A stretch of DNA of 64,000 nucleotides, taken from assembly GCA_026126305.1 (NCBI GenBank), contig JAHCJI010000001.1, positions 62,001 through 126,000 of the forward strand, given 5' to 3'. Below the pieces are notes generated by a model. That model was not told the DNA's origin. It did no database searches and saw only the letters and a program-made list of their open reading frames with translations. The stretch's first letter is position 1; each line of letters begins with the position of its first letter. This DNA comes from Phycisphaeraceae bacterium (GTDB taxonomy: Bacteria > Planctomycetota > Phycisphaerae > Phycisphaerales > UBA1924). Positions 17,401-27,200 of the stretch are shown here, one piece after another. The translations under genes were made by a program, and so were the position numbers.

Positions 17401-18474
17401 GAGTACATGCCCATGGAAGGCTCGGAGGTGCGCGTCGATTTTGATTCGGCTGGTCTGGTCAACTGGGCCAAGAGCCGGTTCGGCGTGGAACTCAACGCGG
17501 CCGACCTGCGTGAGGGCGGCGCGGCCGAACGCCGGCACGTGTTCGACATGCTCGTGGAACGGGCGCACGCGCGCATCGAATCTTCGGACTTGGCCGGCCT
17601 GGACCGCTTCACCGAGCCAAGTTACGGCGCCTATGAGCTGGCGCGTTGGGTCGAAAACCGCTTCGGGTTCCAGGTGGACGTCGACGCCATCCTGCGGGCC
17701 GAACGCGAAGAAGACGATTCGGCCAACGATTACATCAAGCAGAAGGCACGCGAGATCTACCACGACCTTGAGGTGTTGTACCCGGCCGAGTTTGCGATGA
17801 ACGTGACGCGGAACCTGATGCGCACCAACCCGGGCGAGGCGCTGGGACAGCTGGCCGAATGGGCCAACCGCCGCTACCAGTTGGGCTTCAACGAAGAGAC
17901 GCTGCGCAAGACCAACCCGGCGGCGCTCCAGAAGCAGGTCGAGAAGGCCTCACGCGAGTTCGTCGAGTCGGGTCGATTGGAGAAGGAGATCAGGGACGCC
18001 CTGGGGTGTCCCAACGACGACACGCTCGACGCGCACCTGAAGCAACGCTTCAACCTGCGCGTGGGCGTGCCCGACTGGATGCGCGGCCTGCGTGGGCAGC
18101 AACGCGAGGGAGTCGTGCGCGGGCGCGTCGAGGAACTGCTGCGGGCCGAGATGCTCCACCTGGAGCGCATGGTGCTGCTCGAAGCGCTGGACAACCAGTG
18201 GCGCGACCACCTGTACCAGATGGACCAGCTGCGCGACGCCATCAACTTCCGGGCCTTCAGCCAGCAAGACCCACGCATCGCCTTCAAGCGCGAAGGGTCG
18301 TCGCTCTTCCAGGAGATGCAGCAGTCCGTCCGCACCCGCGTCACGGACTACATCTTCAAGATCAAAGTCGGCCCGGATCTGTCCCAGCCTCGCTCGGGCC
18401 TGGGGCCGATGGTCGGCGGCCCTCGAGAGCGGCCCGTGGGCCCCAGGCCGGGCCAGACCCCCGCCAGGCCATAG
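14458..18474 (+). CDS. secA: preprotein translocase ATPase SecA, 1338 aa
   Basis: ATP-driven motor of the Sec pathway at the cytoplasmic membrane. Walker A is KTGEGKT near residue 207, the DEAD-like box is VVDEVDSILIDEARTPLI, and NBD2 carries NMAGRGTDIKLG and LRGRSGRQGDQG. ATG 14458 with GAGAGG 7 nt upstream. At 1338 aa it is some 400 residues longer than E. coli SecA. The extra length lies in an N-terminal insertion before Walker A (about 100 residues), a coiled-coil insertion around residues 355-420, and a large expansion of the helical wing/scaffold region (about 960-1220). The C-terminal zinc motif that binds SecB is missing; the tail is Pro/Gly/Arg-rich. An exported small protein gene sits upstream. 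Confidence 0.96.
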   Translation: MAGNQGIPVIGPVLSKIIGTRNERFVKKYTSKVDQINALDDQTRALTDEALRARFRSFRKRIEDGEKADALLVEVFAVAREAMDRSVGIRNTLNPEHGFDASRLDEPMRAMHDELVRQSSALPLMIPRTFMGQPPQGAVPDEKDEFLGSSEPIPGWMRVEIPPAYYEAVRGLYPESRPPFRARPFDVQLLGAMVLSQGKIAEMKTGEGKTIVAPLATCLAAVEGLKIHVVTVNDYLVQRDRDWTFPFFHALGMTVGAIHPQHMQPEEIKRHMYRCDVVYGTTSEFGFDYLRDNMKRSVAEQVQRRREFAVVDEVDSILIDEARTPLIISGPAHEDRPRYEQADDLARHLVDLNRPWTQADAKVQEAVNRIKALEGDIRTARDKEAAKGMQAELAELRGQLPALESERDQHKQYYEVKPDRKQAHLTHEGIAEAQRKAGVGSFYVDENMDLPHLMEQALRAHVVYERDRDYVIMNVPSPQTGQAEPSVVIVDTFTGRPMIGRQWSDGLHQAVEAKEKVPVKQETQTVATVTIQNFFKMYERLAGMTGTADTEAQEFNDIYGLDVVSIPTNREVVRRDFDDLMFLREKDKWEAIVDEIKAFHDVGRPILVGTTSVERSEFLGKMLQRKHGVKHEVLNAKQHEREAHIVVNAGQLGAVMIATNMAGRGTDIKLGKCSREQLFDHWLRRGIASRELTPQASEAELRENVFRKIAQTELKDKGISKRDAEQMPFEQVELALLRRWAAGHTYMTAKQIEGASRDQLMAELDACGRFLLHSIRWFDDIEDMGGLHVIGTERHESRRIDNQLRGRSGRQGDQGSTRFFVSLEDPLMKMFAGAAMQNFLSKVGGMKEGDAIEHPWLSKSFQRAQRKVEERNFQIRKNILEYDEVMEHQRQFFYGLRQRVLEGRNVKGLVLDYIDRVIDEACEEYLNKDYPAECAAEYAKQQLDCSVQPDRLRGKDALEMDKAIRREAKEDARQMIDLTLGEYMPMEGSEVRVDFDSAGLVNWAKSRFGVELNAADLREGGAAERRHVFDMLVERAHARIESSDLAGLDRFTEPSYGAYELARWVENRFGFQVDVDAILRAEREEDDSANDYIKQKAREIYHDLEVLYPAEFAMNVTRNLMRTNPGEALGQLAEWANRRYQLGFNEETLRKTNPAALQKQVEKASREFVESGRLEKEIRDALGCPNDDTLDAHLKQRFNLRVGVPDWMRGLRGQQREGVVRGRVEELLRAEMLHLERMVLLEALDNQWRDHLYQMDQLRDAINFRAFSQQDPRIAFKREGSSLFQEMQQSVRTRVTDYIFKIKVGPDLSQPRSGLGPMVGGPRERPVGPRPGQTPARP

Positions 18475-18706
18475 CCGGCGGGAGGCCGACCGAGGGCGGG
18501 TTGGGTGTGGGCCGATGCATCCGTATCGGCCGATATTGTTTTGTTCGGTCATGCGAACCTACAGGGCCCTTCCTGCGGATGGGATTATGGTTGGCTTGGC
18601 CACCGGCGGCCTGTGGGGCTGTACGATCGCACTCGGGCAGGCACGGGAAGATGGGCCCGTGCACTTGCTCTTGGAAAAAACATCCAGAACGCGGGAGGGG
18701 TAGGCA

Positions 18707-19450
18707 GTGCATTTGGACGACACAAAGAACAGCACGCGCGGATTCACGCTCATCGAGCTGCTGATGGTGGTACTCATCATCGGCGTGCTTGTGGCGGTGG
18801 GCCTTTCCGTCGGCGGGCGCGTGATCGAGGGCGGCAAGGCCACGCAGACCAAGGACCTGCTCAAATCCTTGGAGCAGGTCCTCAACAGTTACGAGCAGAC
18901 GACCGACCGTCTGCCCCCGGGCTCGATCATCGACCCCCGCCAGCCCGAGGGGGCTCCTACCGGCACCATCCTCCACATGCCCCTGGCCGACGCTTGGGAT
19001 AACAACAACGACCGAATCATCAACAGCGTCGGGCTGTTCCTTGCCGAGGCGCGGCGCGTTGAGGGTGTTTCGAGCTTGCTCGACGGCTTCGACGCTCGCA
19101 ACTATCGGCTGTTTCGCTATACGGCCGGCCTGCCCGATCCGGCACCGGGCAGCACCGAACCCGAACTCATGACCGTGATCGACGCCTGGGGCCAGCCCAT
19201 TCGATTCGTGCATCCAGCGTTCCACGGTGTGCGGCGGACGGCCGAGCGTGTGGCCGATATTCTGGGCCCGGCCCCAGCCCCGGCTTCGGCGTATTACCCG
19301 GCCGAGATCCGCCGCGACCCGGCCCGAAACGACGCCGATGGCGGGATGACAACCAACGGCCGGCCGTACTTTTACTCGGTGGGCCCCGATGGGCGGGCGG
19401 GCAGCGTGGACGATAACGTGTATCTGGTGGAGCCGCGGATCCAAAATTGA
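18707..19450 (+). CDS. type II secretion/type IV pilus-like pseudopilin, 247 aa
   Basis: Prepilin N-terminus with leader peptidase site RGFTLIELL (cleavage expected after Gly13) and the following hydrophobic helix to about residue 35. The C-terminal globular part ends with NGRPYFYSVGPDGRAGSVDDNVY, a segment common in planctomycete pseudopilins. Start: GTG 18707 preceded by GGGAGGGG 6 nt upstream. No other pilus or secretion gene is adjacent; secA lies 232 nt upstream. The gap 18475-18706 shows no clear element. It could serve a secretion pseudopilus or a surface fibre. Confidence 0.9.
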   Translation: MHLDDTKNSTRGFTLIELLMVVLIIGVLVAVGLSVGGRVIEGGKATQTKDLLKSLEQVLNSYEQTTDRLPPGSIIDPRQPEGAPTGTILHMPLADAWDNNNDRIINSVGLFLAEARRVEGVSSLLDGFDARNYRLFRYTAGLPDPAPGSTEPELMTVIDAWGQPIRFVHPAFHGVRRTAERVADILGPAPAPASAYYPAEIRRDPARNDADGGMTTNGRPYFYSVGPDGRAGSVDDNVYLVEPRIQN

Positions 19451-19541
19451 CGACCCTCGTTTGGTCCCAGGGTGCCGACGCACGCCTGTTGCGGCCGGGC
19501 CGATAGCCCACGCCCAGCCGACGGCGTACCATGTCGGCCAC

Positions 19542-19615
19542 CGGGGTGTAGCGCAGTTTGGTAGCGCGTCTCGTTCGGGACGAGAAGGTCGCAGGTTCGA
19601 ATCCTGTCACCCCGA
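19542..19615 (+). tRNA. tRNA-Pro (anticodon CGG)
   Basis: Complete cloverleaf: acceptor CGGGGTG (19542-19548) pairs perfectly with CACCCCG (19608-19614), D-stem GCGC/GCGC, anticodon stem TCTCG/CGAGA with loop TTCGGGA, T-arm GCAGG-TTCGAAT-CCTGT. The anticodon CGG reads CCG. The discriminator is A and CCA is not encoded. An intrinsic terminator follows 35 nt downstream. Confidence 0.97.
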
Positions 19616-19650
19616 TTAGACTTGGTCACAGAGCAGCACTTGGTATGGAG

Positions 19651-19684
19651 CGCCCGGGATTTTGCCCGGGCGTTGTTGCTTTTG
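19651..19684 (+). terminator. intrinsic terminator after tRNA-Pro
   Basis: CGCCCGGG (19651-19658) pairs with CCCGGGCG (19665-19672) across a 6-nt ATTTTG loop, followed by TTGTTGCTTTTG. The strong 8-bp GC stem and T-rich tail fit Rho-independent termination of the tRNA transcript. Confidence 0.75.
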
Positions 19685-19718
19685 AAATCGAACAGGGCGG
19701 TCTCCAGCAACTCGTTGG

Positions 19719-19724
19719 TATCAT
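19719..19724 (+). promoter_or_regulatory. -10-like box by the DUF885 start
   Basis: TATCAT at 19719-19724 is followed by 7 nt and then ATG 19732. If it is a real -10 box, the mRNA would be leaderless and translation would start at 19732, because the box overlaps the ATG at 19723. There is no convincing -35. Confidence 0.25.
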
Positions 19725-21441
19725 GTCTCCCATGATGCACACAATGCTTGCTGCCCTCTTGCTGGCGTTGACACTGGCCGACCCCGACCCCACGCTGGCG
19801 CCCTCCGCCGGGTTGATCGAGCGGTATCGGGCCGATTTGGGCAATGTCGGGCGGTTCCATGACACGCCGATGTCGCCGGCGGCGCTCGACCAGACCGAGG
19901 CGTTCCATCGACAGTGGTTCGATCGGCTGGAGAAGGTCGATTTCGATGCCTTGGACGTGGACAACCGGGCCGAGTACGTGCTGCTACGCGAGCGCCTGCG
20001 GTTCGAGATCGATCAGGCCGGCTATGCGCGGGCGCAACTGGCCGAGATCGAGCCGTTGGTGCCCTTCACAGCTCCAATCGTGGCGATGCTCGAGGCGCAT
20101 CGGCGGGTAGAGGCCATCGATCCTCGGCGGGCGGCCGAGACGTTGAACGAGTTGGTTCCGCGCATCCGCGCCGTCACCGGTGGGCTCGAGAAGGCCGAGA
20201 GCGAGCGTGACCGCGTGCTGGCGCGCCGGGCGGCCATGCAGCTCGACCGCCTGGCGTGGTCGCTTCGTTCGTGGTATTCGTTCTACAACGGCTACGACCC
20301 GCTGTTCTCGTGGTGGTGCGAGAAGCCTTACCAGGCGTGCGCCGAGGCGCTGCGCAAGCACGCCGAGGCGTTGCGAGAGAAGGTCGCGGGCATCACCGCC
20401 GACGAGGACCCGGTGATCGGCGACCCGGTGGGGCGCGATGTGTTGCTGCGGATGCTTCGGCACGAGATGATCGCGTACACGCCCGAGGAGTTGATCGACA
20501 TCGCCCAGCGCGAGTTCGCGTGGTGTTTGGAACGGATGCTGGAGGCTTCGCACGAGTTGGGCTTTGGGGACGACTGGAAGGCGGCGCTCGAGCACGTGCG
20601 CGACCGGCACGTGGAGCCGGGCGAGCAGCCGGCGATGATCGCGGACATGGTGCGCGAGGCCATCGACTTCGTCGAAGCGCGAGACCTGATCACCGTGCCC
20701 GACCTGGCCAAGACCACCTGGCGGATGACCATGATGTCGCCCGAGCGGCAGAAGGTCAGCCCGTACTTTCTGGGCGGCGAGACGATCTTCGTGTCGTATC
20801 CCACCAGCGGCATGGAACACGAGGACAAGCTGGCGAGCATGCGCGGCAACAACCGCCACTTCTCGCGTGCGGTCGTGCACCACGAGATCATCCCCGGGCA
20901 CGGGCTGCAACGCTTCATGATGGACCGTTACCGCACGCACCGCTCGCTGTTTTACACGCCCTTCTGGATGGAGGGCTGGGCGCTGTATTGGGAGATGCGG
21001 CTGTGGGATCTTGGCTTTGCCCAGAGCCCCGAAGACCGCGTGGGCATGCTGTTCTGGCGGATGCACCGCTGCGCGCGCATCGTCTTCAGCCTGAAGTTCC
21101 ACCTGGGCGAGATGACCGCGAGCGAGGCGGTGGACTACCTCGTGGAGAACGTGGGCCACATGCGCCGCAACGCGACGGCCGAGGTCCGGCGATCGGTCAA
21201 TGGCGACTACCCGCCGTTGTACCAGGCCGCGTACATGCTGGGCGGGTTGCAGTTCGTCGCGCTGCACGAGGAACTGGTGACCAAGGGCGGCATGACCGAG
21301 CGCGAGTTCCACGACGCGGTGCTGCAACACGGACCCATCCCGGTGGAGATGCTGCGGGCGATCTTGCGGGGCGACGAGATCGACGAGGACCACCGGGCCG
21401 GCTGGCGGTTCGCCGGCGATATCGAAACGGAAGGACGCTGA
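19723..21441 (+). CDS. DUF885 family secreted metallopeptidase-like protein, 572 aa
   Basis: Large alpha-helical protein of the DUF885 family. The signature HHEIIPGHGLQ (HExxPGH) is the family's presumed zinc site, and FWMEGWALYWE supplies the downstream Glu expected as third ligand; the C-terminal YQAAYMLGGLQF also fits. A hydrophobic N-terminus (MLAALLLALTLA) suggests export. The start is uncertain: ATG 19723 or 19732. The frame is open upstream through the tRNA, which cannot be coding. Members of this family are putative peptidases whose substrates are mostly unknown. It is followed after 3 nt by the VOC pseudogene. Confidence 0.85.
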   Translation: MSPMMHTMLAALLLALTLADPDPTLAPSAGLIERYRADLGNVGRFHDTPMSPAALDQTEAFHRQWFDRLEKVDFDALDVDNRAEYVLLRERLRFEIDQAGYARAQLAEIEPLVPFTAPIVAMLEAHRRVEAIDPRRAAETLNELVPRIRAVTGGLEKAESERDRVLARRAAMQLDRLAWSLRSWYSFYNGYDPLFSWWCEKPYQACAEALRKHAEALREKVAGITADEDPVIGDPVGRDVLLRMLRHEMIAYTPEELIDIAQREFAWCLERMLEASHELGFGDDWKAALEHVRDRHVEPGEQPAMIADMVREAIDFVEARDLITVPDLAKTTWRMTMMSPERQKVSPYFLGGETIFVSYPTSGMEHEDKLASMRGNNRHFSRAVVHHEIIPGHGLQRFMMDRYRTHRSLFYTPFWMEGWALYWEMRLWDLGFAQSPEDRVGMLFWRMHRCARIVFSLKFHLGEMTASEAVDYLVENVGHMRRNATAEVRRSVNGDYPPLYQAAYMLGGLQFVALHEELVTKGGMTEREFHDAVLQHGPIPVEMLRAILRGDEIDEDHRAGWRFAGDIETEGR

Positions 21442-21444
21442 GCC

Positions 21445-21731
21445 ATGCCCGACCCGTTCCACCTGGCGTTCCCGGTGCACGACCTTGCGGTCGCCCGCGC
21501 GTTCTACAGCGGGCTGCTGGGTTGCAGCGAGGGCCGCAGCAGCGACCATTGGATCGACTTTGACTTCTTCGGCCACCAGATCGTGGCCCACGTCTCTGAA
21601 GAAACGAGCCCTACGTACGCTCCGAGGGCAAGCCGGGCGAGCAGGCGACGATATTCTTCTGCGACCCCTCAGGGAACGCGCTGGAGTTCAATGTGTTCGT
21701 GGATCGGTCGAAGTTGTTCGAAAAAGAATCG
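21445..21731 (+). pseudogene. VOC/glyoxalase-family gene, internally deleted and frameshifted
   Basis: The first 55 codons are an intact VOC N-terminus ([37 protein letters not shown]). From about 21621 the family C-terminus continues in a different frame: [28 protein letters not shown]. The 50 or so residues that should lie between (second half of the metal-binding fold) are missing, and the deletion is not a multiple of three. The expected stop is also absent: the second frame runs on into the oppositely directed HEAT-like gene, so the 3' end appears lost where that gene begins. This is a dead gene with two lesions. Confidence 0.8.
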
Positions 21732-22913
21732 TCACGACCCCGCCTCGATCAGCCGCCAGCCAACCTCCGCATCGCTGTCGCTGTCTTCGGGCATGCGACC
21801 GTCCTCGTTCATGCGAAGTTCCCAACAGCAATGGCGACCGTAGATGTCTTTCGGATCCATGCTCGGGTCGGTGTCGCCGAACAACGCGAAGGTGATCGAG
21901 CCGACCATGCCCACGCCCTCCTCGGCCTCCTCGCGCCAGTCGCCGTTGGGCTCGTAGCGATACTTAAAGATCCGCATCTCGCGCGTGTCGTCGGTGGGCG
22001 GCCAGTAGATCGTGCGCTTGTCGAACAGCTCGATGGTATCAGGCGCTTCGCCGAACTCGTTGGGGTGGCTCAGCCAATTGCACATCTGCGCCATGGTGAC
22101 AAAGTCGGGGTCGCGCGCCGGTGGTGGCACCAAGTCTTCGCGTCCCAGTTCCTCGAGATAGTGCATTGCCTGCATGGCCCGATTACGGTCGAGGCATGCC
22201 TCGGCAATGGTGTCGAATCCCTCCTGCCGGCCGAGCTTCGCCAGAACCCACGCGGCCTCGATGCGCACGCCGTCGTCCGCGTGGTTGCGTGCGAGTTCCA
22301 ACAGAGTTTCGCGCTCGGCATGGCTGACGAACGGCAGCGCTCCGCACGCGCTGTGCGCGTAGCTGTCGGTCTGACCAGTCAGATAATCGCGCAATCGCGC
22401 GACGCCCGCGTCGGAATCGAAGGGATGACGCTCGGCGTTACCCTGCCGGCAGGCCTCGTTCGCCGCGTCGAGCAAAGCGATGGCGATGAACTCGTGGGGG
22501 AGCGGCTCGGCCAGCTCAACGAAGAGCCGATCCGCTTCGGGGTGGCCATTGCCAAACGGATCGAACACGATCGTCCAGAACAAGTTGTCGGCCACGAAGC
22601 CGGTGCGGGCGACCCGGAGGATGCAATCCACGCCCGAGCGTTCGCCTAGCAGCCCGAGTAGCTTCATCCCAAAAAGGATGTTGCCGGCCACGTCGCCGGC
22701 TTTCTTTGTGCCAACCGTCGCATTGATGACACGCACGATCTCGGCCGTCGCGTCCGAGGCTATTGCCGGGATCGACTCGTCCTCAGGCGCTTCATCCTGG
22801 AGTTGGGCGAGGGCGGAATGGAATGCCTCGCCTTGCTTCTCGTTCTTCAGCGGCGCGGGCACCGCCCGCAGGGCACCCATGGCCTTTTCGATCCACGCCT
22901 TGTCAACGTTCAT
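21732..22913 (-). CDS. HEAT-like repeat protein of unknown function, 393 aa
   Basis: Soluble acidic protein. The middle (residues about 170-260) has helical-repeat character with phrases such as [32 protein letters not shown], typical of HEAT-like folds. The C-terminal 130 residues, with many aromatic residues ([24 protein letters not shown]), look like a separate beta domain. Start ATG 22913 is set by AAGGGAG 8 nt upstream. Its 3' end abuts the broken VOC gene, suggesting that it arrived by a rearrangement that removed the VOC tail. No function recognised. Confidence 0.7.
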   Translation of the reverse strand: MNVDKAWIEKAMGALRAVPAPLKNEKQGEAFHSALAQLQDEAPEDESIPAIASDATAEIVRVINATVGTKKAGDVAGNILFGMKLLGLLGERSGVDCILRVARTGFVADNLFWTIVFDPFGNGHPEADRLFVELAEPLPHEFIAIALLDAANEACRQGNAERHPFDSDAGVARLRDYLTGQTDSYAHSACGALPFVSHAERETLLELARNHADDGVRIEAAWVLAKLGRQEGFDTIAEACLDRNRAMQAMHYLEELGREDLVPPPARDPDFVTMAQMCNWLSHPNEFGEAPDTIELFDKRTIYWPPTDDTREMRIFKYRYEPNGDWREEAEEGVGMVGSITFALFGDTDPSMDPKDIYGRHCCWELRMNEDGRMPEDSDSDAEVGWRLIEAGS

Positions 22914-22958
22914 GCTCGGTACTCCCTTCGTGGAATCCAAGCATACCAACCAGCCGCC

Positions 22959-24227
22959 TCACCCGCCAGCCGCACTCCGTCCCGCGATCCACCCGCTCGC
23001 CCACGCCCACTGAAAGTTAAACCCGCCGATGCGACCGTCCACGTCCAGGATCTCGCCGGCCAGCCAGAGGTTCTCGCACACGCGGCTGGCCATCGTCGCG
23101 GGGTTGATCTCGGTGAGCGGCACGCCCCCGGCGGTGACCTCGGCGTGGGAAAAGCCGCGGTCGCCGGCGATGTCGATGGGCGTGCCTACAAGCATGTGCG
23201 CGAGTATGCGGCGGGCCTCGCGCGGCAATTGCGACCCCGGCGCGGTGGCGTCGGCGCCCGCCCGTTCGCACAGGGCGCGGGCCAGCCGCTCGGGCAGTCG
23301 CTCACGCAACCAGGACAGGGGCGTGCGCTGGCCCAGTGCCTGCAAGGCGGTGTCGAGGCGTTCGAACGTCTCGCCCGGCAGCCAGGCGACGTGCAACGAG
23401 GCACCGGGGTCTTCGATGCGGGCGGCGGTCAGGTAGCGCGAGGCGTCCATCGGCGCGGGCCCGCTGAGGCCAAAGTGCGTGCAGAGCAGGTCGTTCTCGA
23501 ATTGGGCGAGTTTCTTGCCCGTACCACCGCGCACCTCGACGCCCGCGCGTGTGCTGACGCCGCTGAGTTGGGTGATCCACGCGGACGCGGGCCCGACGAC
23601 CAGCGGCACGAGGGCGGGGAAGACGTGCGGGGTGATGGTGTGGCCCAGCGAGCGTGCGAGCGTGTAGCCGCCGCCGTCCGAGCCGCTGCGTGGCAGGGCC
23701 TTGCCCCCGGTACAGAGGACAAGGCGGTGGGCGTGCAGGGCTTCGCCTGTGCCTTCGCGCGAGAGCAAGAAGCCGCCGTCGTGCCTATCCAACTTCGCCA
23801 CGCGCCACGGGTGGATGAGTTCGACGCCCACGCGCTGGGCCTCGCGCAGCAGCGCGTCGAGCACGGTCTGGGCCTTGTCGGTGGTGGGGAAGAGCTTGCC
23901 CGTGTCCTCGCGCTTGAGGGTGACGCCCAGTTCCTCGAAGAACGCCACCGTGTCGGCCACGCCGAAGGCACGGAGCACCTTGCGGATGGTGTTGCGAGAG
24001 GTGCCGGCGTATTGCTTTTCGTCGACGGCGTGGTGGGTGACGTTGCACCGCCCGCCGCCGGCAACGAGGATCTTGACGCCGACCTTGGCGGCGCCGTCGA
24101 GTAGCACGATGCGCGCGGGCGCTGCGTGTTCATGCGAAGCCCGGCCAGCCGCAATGGCGGCCATCAGGCCCGCGGCACCGGCCCCGACGATGGCGATGGT
24201 GGGCGTGGCTGGCGAGGGCGGTGGCAC
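22959..24227 (-). CDS. HI0933/BaiN-type FAD-dependent oxidoreductase, 422 aa
   Basis: Flavoprotein of the HI0933-like family. FAD-binding GxGxxG is IAIVGAGAAGLMAA near residue 10. The family signatures KILVAGGGRCNVTH, TGKLFPTTDKAQ, LVLCTGGKALPRSGSDGGGYTLA and the C-terminal VCENLWLAGEILDVDGRIGGFNFQWAWASGW are all present. Substrates of this group are poorly defined (3-dehydro-bile acids in BaiN; others unknown). The start is a GTG at 24227, 21 nt after the stop of the LptC-like gene, so it is probably the last gene of the kdsC operon. Confidence 0.9.
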   Translation of the reverse strand: MPPPSPATPTIAIVGAGAAGLMAAIAAGRASHEHAAPARIVLLDGAAKVGVKILVAGGGRCNVTHHAVDEKQYAGTSRNTIRKVLRAFGVADTVAFFEELGVTLKREDTGKLFPTTDKAQTVLDALLREAQRVGVELIHPWRVAKLDRHDGGFLLSREGTGEALHAHRLVLCTGGKALPRSGSDGGGYTLARSLGHTITPHVFPALVPLVVGPASAWITQLSGVSTRAGVEVRGGTGKKLAQFENDLLCTHFGLSGPAPMDASRYLTAARIEDPGASLHVAWLPGETFERLDTALQALGQRTPLSWLRERLPERLARALCERAGADATAPGSQLPREARRILAHMLVGTPIDIAGDRGFSHAEVTAGGVPLTEINPATMASRVCENLWLAGEILDVDGRIGGFNFQWAWASGWIAGRSAAGG

Positions 24228-24248
24228 GGCGGCGGATCGTCCGTTGGC

Positions 24249-27200
24249 TCATGGCCCCCGCGTGGGCAGCGCGCCACCGGCGGGCAGGGGGCGGGTGATG
24301 GTGAACTCACCCGTGTTCAGGTTCCACCGGACGGCGGCGGCTGACACGGGCTGGGCGCTGCGCTTATCGAAGACCACGACGGGAGCCATCGGGTCTCCCG
24401 TGGCGTTCAAGATGCCCGTGGCGGCGTCGTAGTCCAGGGCCTTGGCCACCAATTCACGCTCGTCGGTGGCGGCATAGACGGCACCCTGTGCGTTGGCGCG
24501 GCGAAGGGTCGTGGCCGAGCGGGCCCGGTCGAGCCCTTCGAGCGTGAGCACGAGCGTCTCGCAATCGAGGTCGAGTTGTGTGGCCTGTGGGCCGGCGCGG
24601 TGGCTCAGGCGGACGGCCCGGCGCAGCGTCAGTTGCTGGGCGGCGCGATCGAAACGCATGTCGCCTTGCCAGTCGGCCAGGGTCTGGCCTGCGCCCGAGC
24701 GCGTGAGTTGCGTGATGGCGCTCTGGGCCTGCTGGGTGGTCGTGCTGCCATCGAGCGGCGTGGCCGTGGGGCGCTCGAGGATGATGGCGCGGCCCCGGCC
24801 CTGGGCCAGCAGGTCGCTTGTCGGCCCGTCCAGTTGCACCTCGGGAGCGAGCAGCACCAACGCCGACTGGAGTTGGCGAGGGTTGCCGCCGCTGGTGGGG
24901 GCGTATCGCAGGGACTCGATGATGACCATGCTGCCCGGCTGAGGATCGGCCTCGGCCCGTGCCCAGAGCAATTGCCGCTCACCTTGAGAAAAGTCGAGGT
25001 CAGCCGGATCGGGAACACCCTGGGGTGGCGTGGCGAAAGCCAGTTGGATATTGGCCGCGGCGATGCGGTCTTCTTCGGTGCGATCGTCGGTGATGGTGGC
25101 ACGCGCGTTGCCGTCGGCCTCGGCCGTGCCCTTGGCATCGTCGAAGAGCATGAAGTTGTCCCACGCCAGAGTGAGCGTGCTGGGACGCTGGCGACCCTCA
25201 CGGCGCAGGACGTGGGTGATCTGCCCGGGGCCGAAGATCTCGGCTTTGCCTTGCAAGCCGTCGAGCGTCACCTGCGGGCCCTCGATGGTCGTGCCGGCAC
25301 GTGTGGCGCTGGCGGTCTGGCCGTCAGTCGCATGGAGTTCGACGTATTGATCGCCCGGTCGCAAATGGATGCGCTCGCCCTGTGCTGCCACGCGCGCGCC
25401 TTGCCGATCCTTCCCGCGGATGGAGGCCTTGCCCGTGAGGATGGCCCGCAGCACATCGGTACGCATCCTGGTGCCGTCGAGCGTGGCCGAGAGGTCGGCG
25501 TCGAGGTGGTCGGCGGCAAAGGTGGCGTCCTGCCCTCGGCCGCTGACATTGCCGATGGCAATCAGCCGCTTGGGCAGCGAGGCAGAGAGATCCTCGTTCA
25601 GCGCGAGATCGACCTCGATGCGGTCGCCCGCGAGCGTGCCGGTGCGTTCGCTCGATGCGGTGGCGGGCTCGTTGGCTTCGCGCTCGATGACCAGGCGTTG
25701 CAGCAAGGGCGGCGGCGATTTGCCCTGGGGGGACGCCGCGGGCGAATCATAAAAACGGGCATCGAGGCGGTCGCCGGTCAGCCGCGCATCCTGGGCATTC
25801 GCCAGCACCTTGCCCTTGAAGTTGGCCGATCGCAGGCCGATGGTGGTCTTGCCGGCGTCGTCGCGTGTGCGCGTGAAGGCCAGGTCGCCCCGTTCGGCCC
25901 AGACGATGCTGCCCTGCTGGTCCTTGCCCATGGCGGTGAGTTGGCCTGGGCCGACCAGGGCGGCGTTGTTGGACAGCAGGTCGAGTTCGATACGGATGCC
26001 CCGGGCCTCGCCGATGCCCGGGGCGGTGACGTAGACGCTGTTGGCGGCCGGGCCCATGAGGATGGCGCGCTGGGTGGTAGGGTAGTAATCGACCGTGGCG
26101 GCGTGGCCCGTGGCGCCCATGCCCGTGTCGGTCAAGCGGACCAGGCCGGTCTGGGGGGCGCTCAGGCGAATCGCCAGATCGTCCGAGGCCAGTTCTCGCG
26201 GGCGGTCGGCCAGGGGTCGAGCCACCATCGGGCCCTGCCAGGTGAGGGTGATGGGCGAGGAATCGCCTGAGGCATCTCCGGGCCGGGCTTCCTGCTCGAT
26301 AGAAGCAAGCAAAGCGGCCATGAGGCGGGCGGTGGTGTCGAGTGGGCCCGATGGCGTGGATGCCGACAATGGGGCAAACGCTCCTTCGGGCAATCGGTCA
26401 TCGACCAGGCGCACCCAGGCCTCGAGCGTATCGCCTTGGGTTGTCATCGTGTCACGAACGATGGTGACCCGGTCCTGCATGTGCAGGTGGTAGTACCGCT
26501 CGACCCGTTCGACTTGCTCGGAAGGCTCGAAGACAGGCGGGGTAGGCTCAACAGCGGGCTGGGGCCTGGGGCCTGCCGGGCGCGCCGGGCTGGCTGGATG
26601 GGCTTGGGCTGGGGGCGGGGTTGGCTCGACCGGGCTTGCGGCCCGAGTCATATCTCGGGCGGGTGGTGTGTAGGTCGCCGTGCCGCCGCCGGGGCTTTCG
26701 AGACGTTCCAGTTGGCTGGTGACCTGGTTGCCCCGGGCGTCGAGCCCCTGGACCATAAAGGTGAGGTTTTCCGCCGTCCCATGCACGGTCTGCCGGGTCG
26801 AGAGGGTGCCGAGTTCGACGTTGAAGTCCAGGCTCGAGGTGGTGAAGGTGACCCTGGGCATCGTGGCAGGCTGGTCACCATCGATCGCCCTGGGACTGGT
26901 GTCCTGTCCGGCCTCATACAGACGGATCAGCACGTGCCCCGCCAGATTTCCGCGTTCGGGCGGCTGGTTGCGCACGGGCATGGTCAGGTCGCCCTTGTCG
27001 GCCTGTACGTGGATGGTCTGTCCCGCAGACTGATAGATCCACATGCGCGGGGCGGTAGCCAGGAAGCCCCGGGGCCCCTGGGGTGCCATCTGCTGGGCGT
27101 TCAGGCGGGCCTGGGTGCGGTTGGGGTCTTTGGGGTCTTGGAAGGCGATGTCGACGTTGATGGCAACCTGACCATCTCCACCCAGTTGCAGGCCGGGGTC

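Noticed and set aside
19451..19722. The DUF885 frame reading back through the tRNA
   Set aside because: The open frame includes tRNA-Pro and a terminator; the signal peptide marks the true start.
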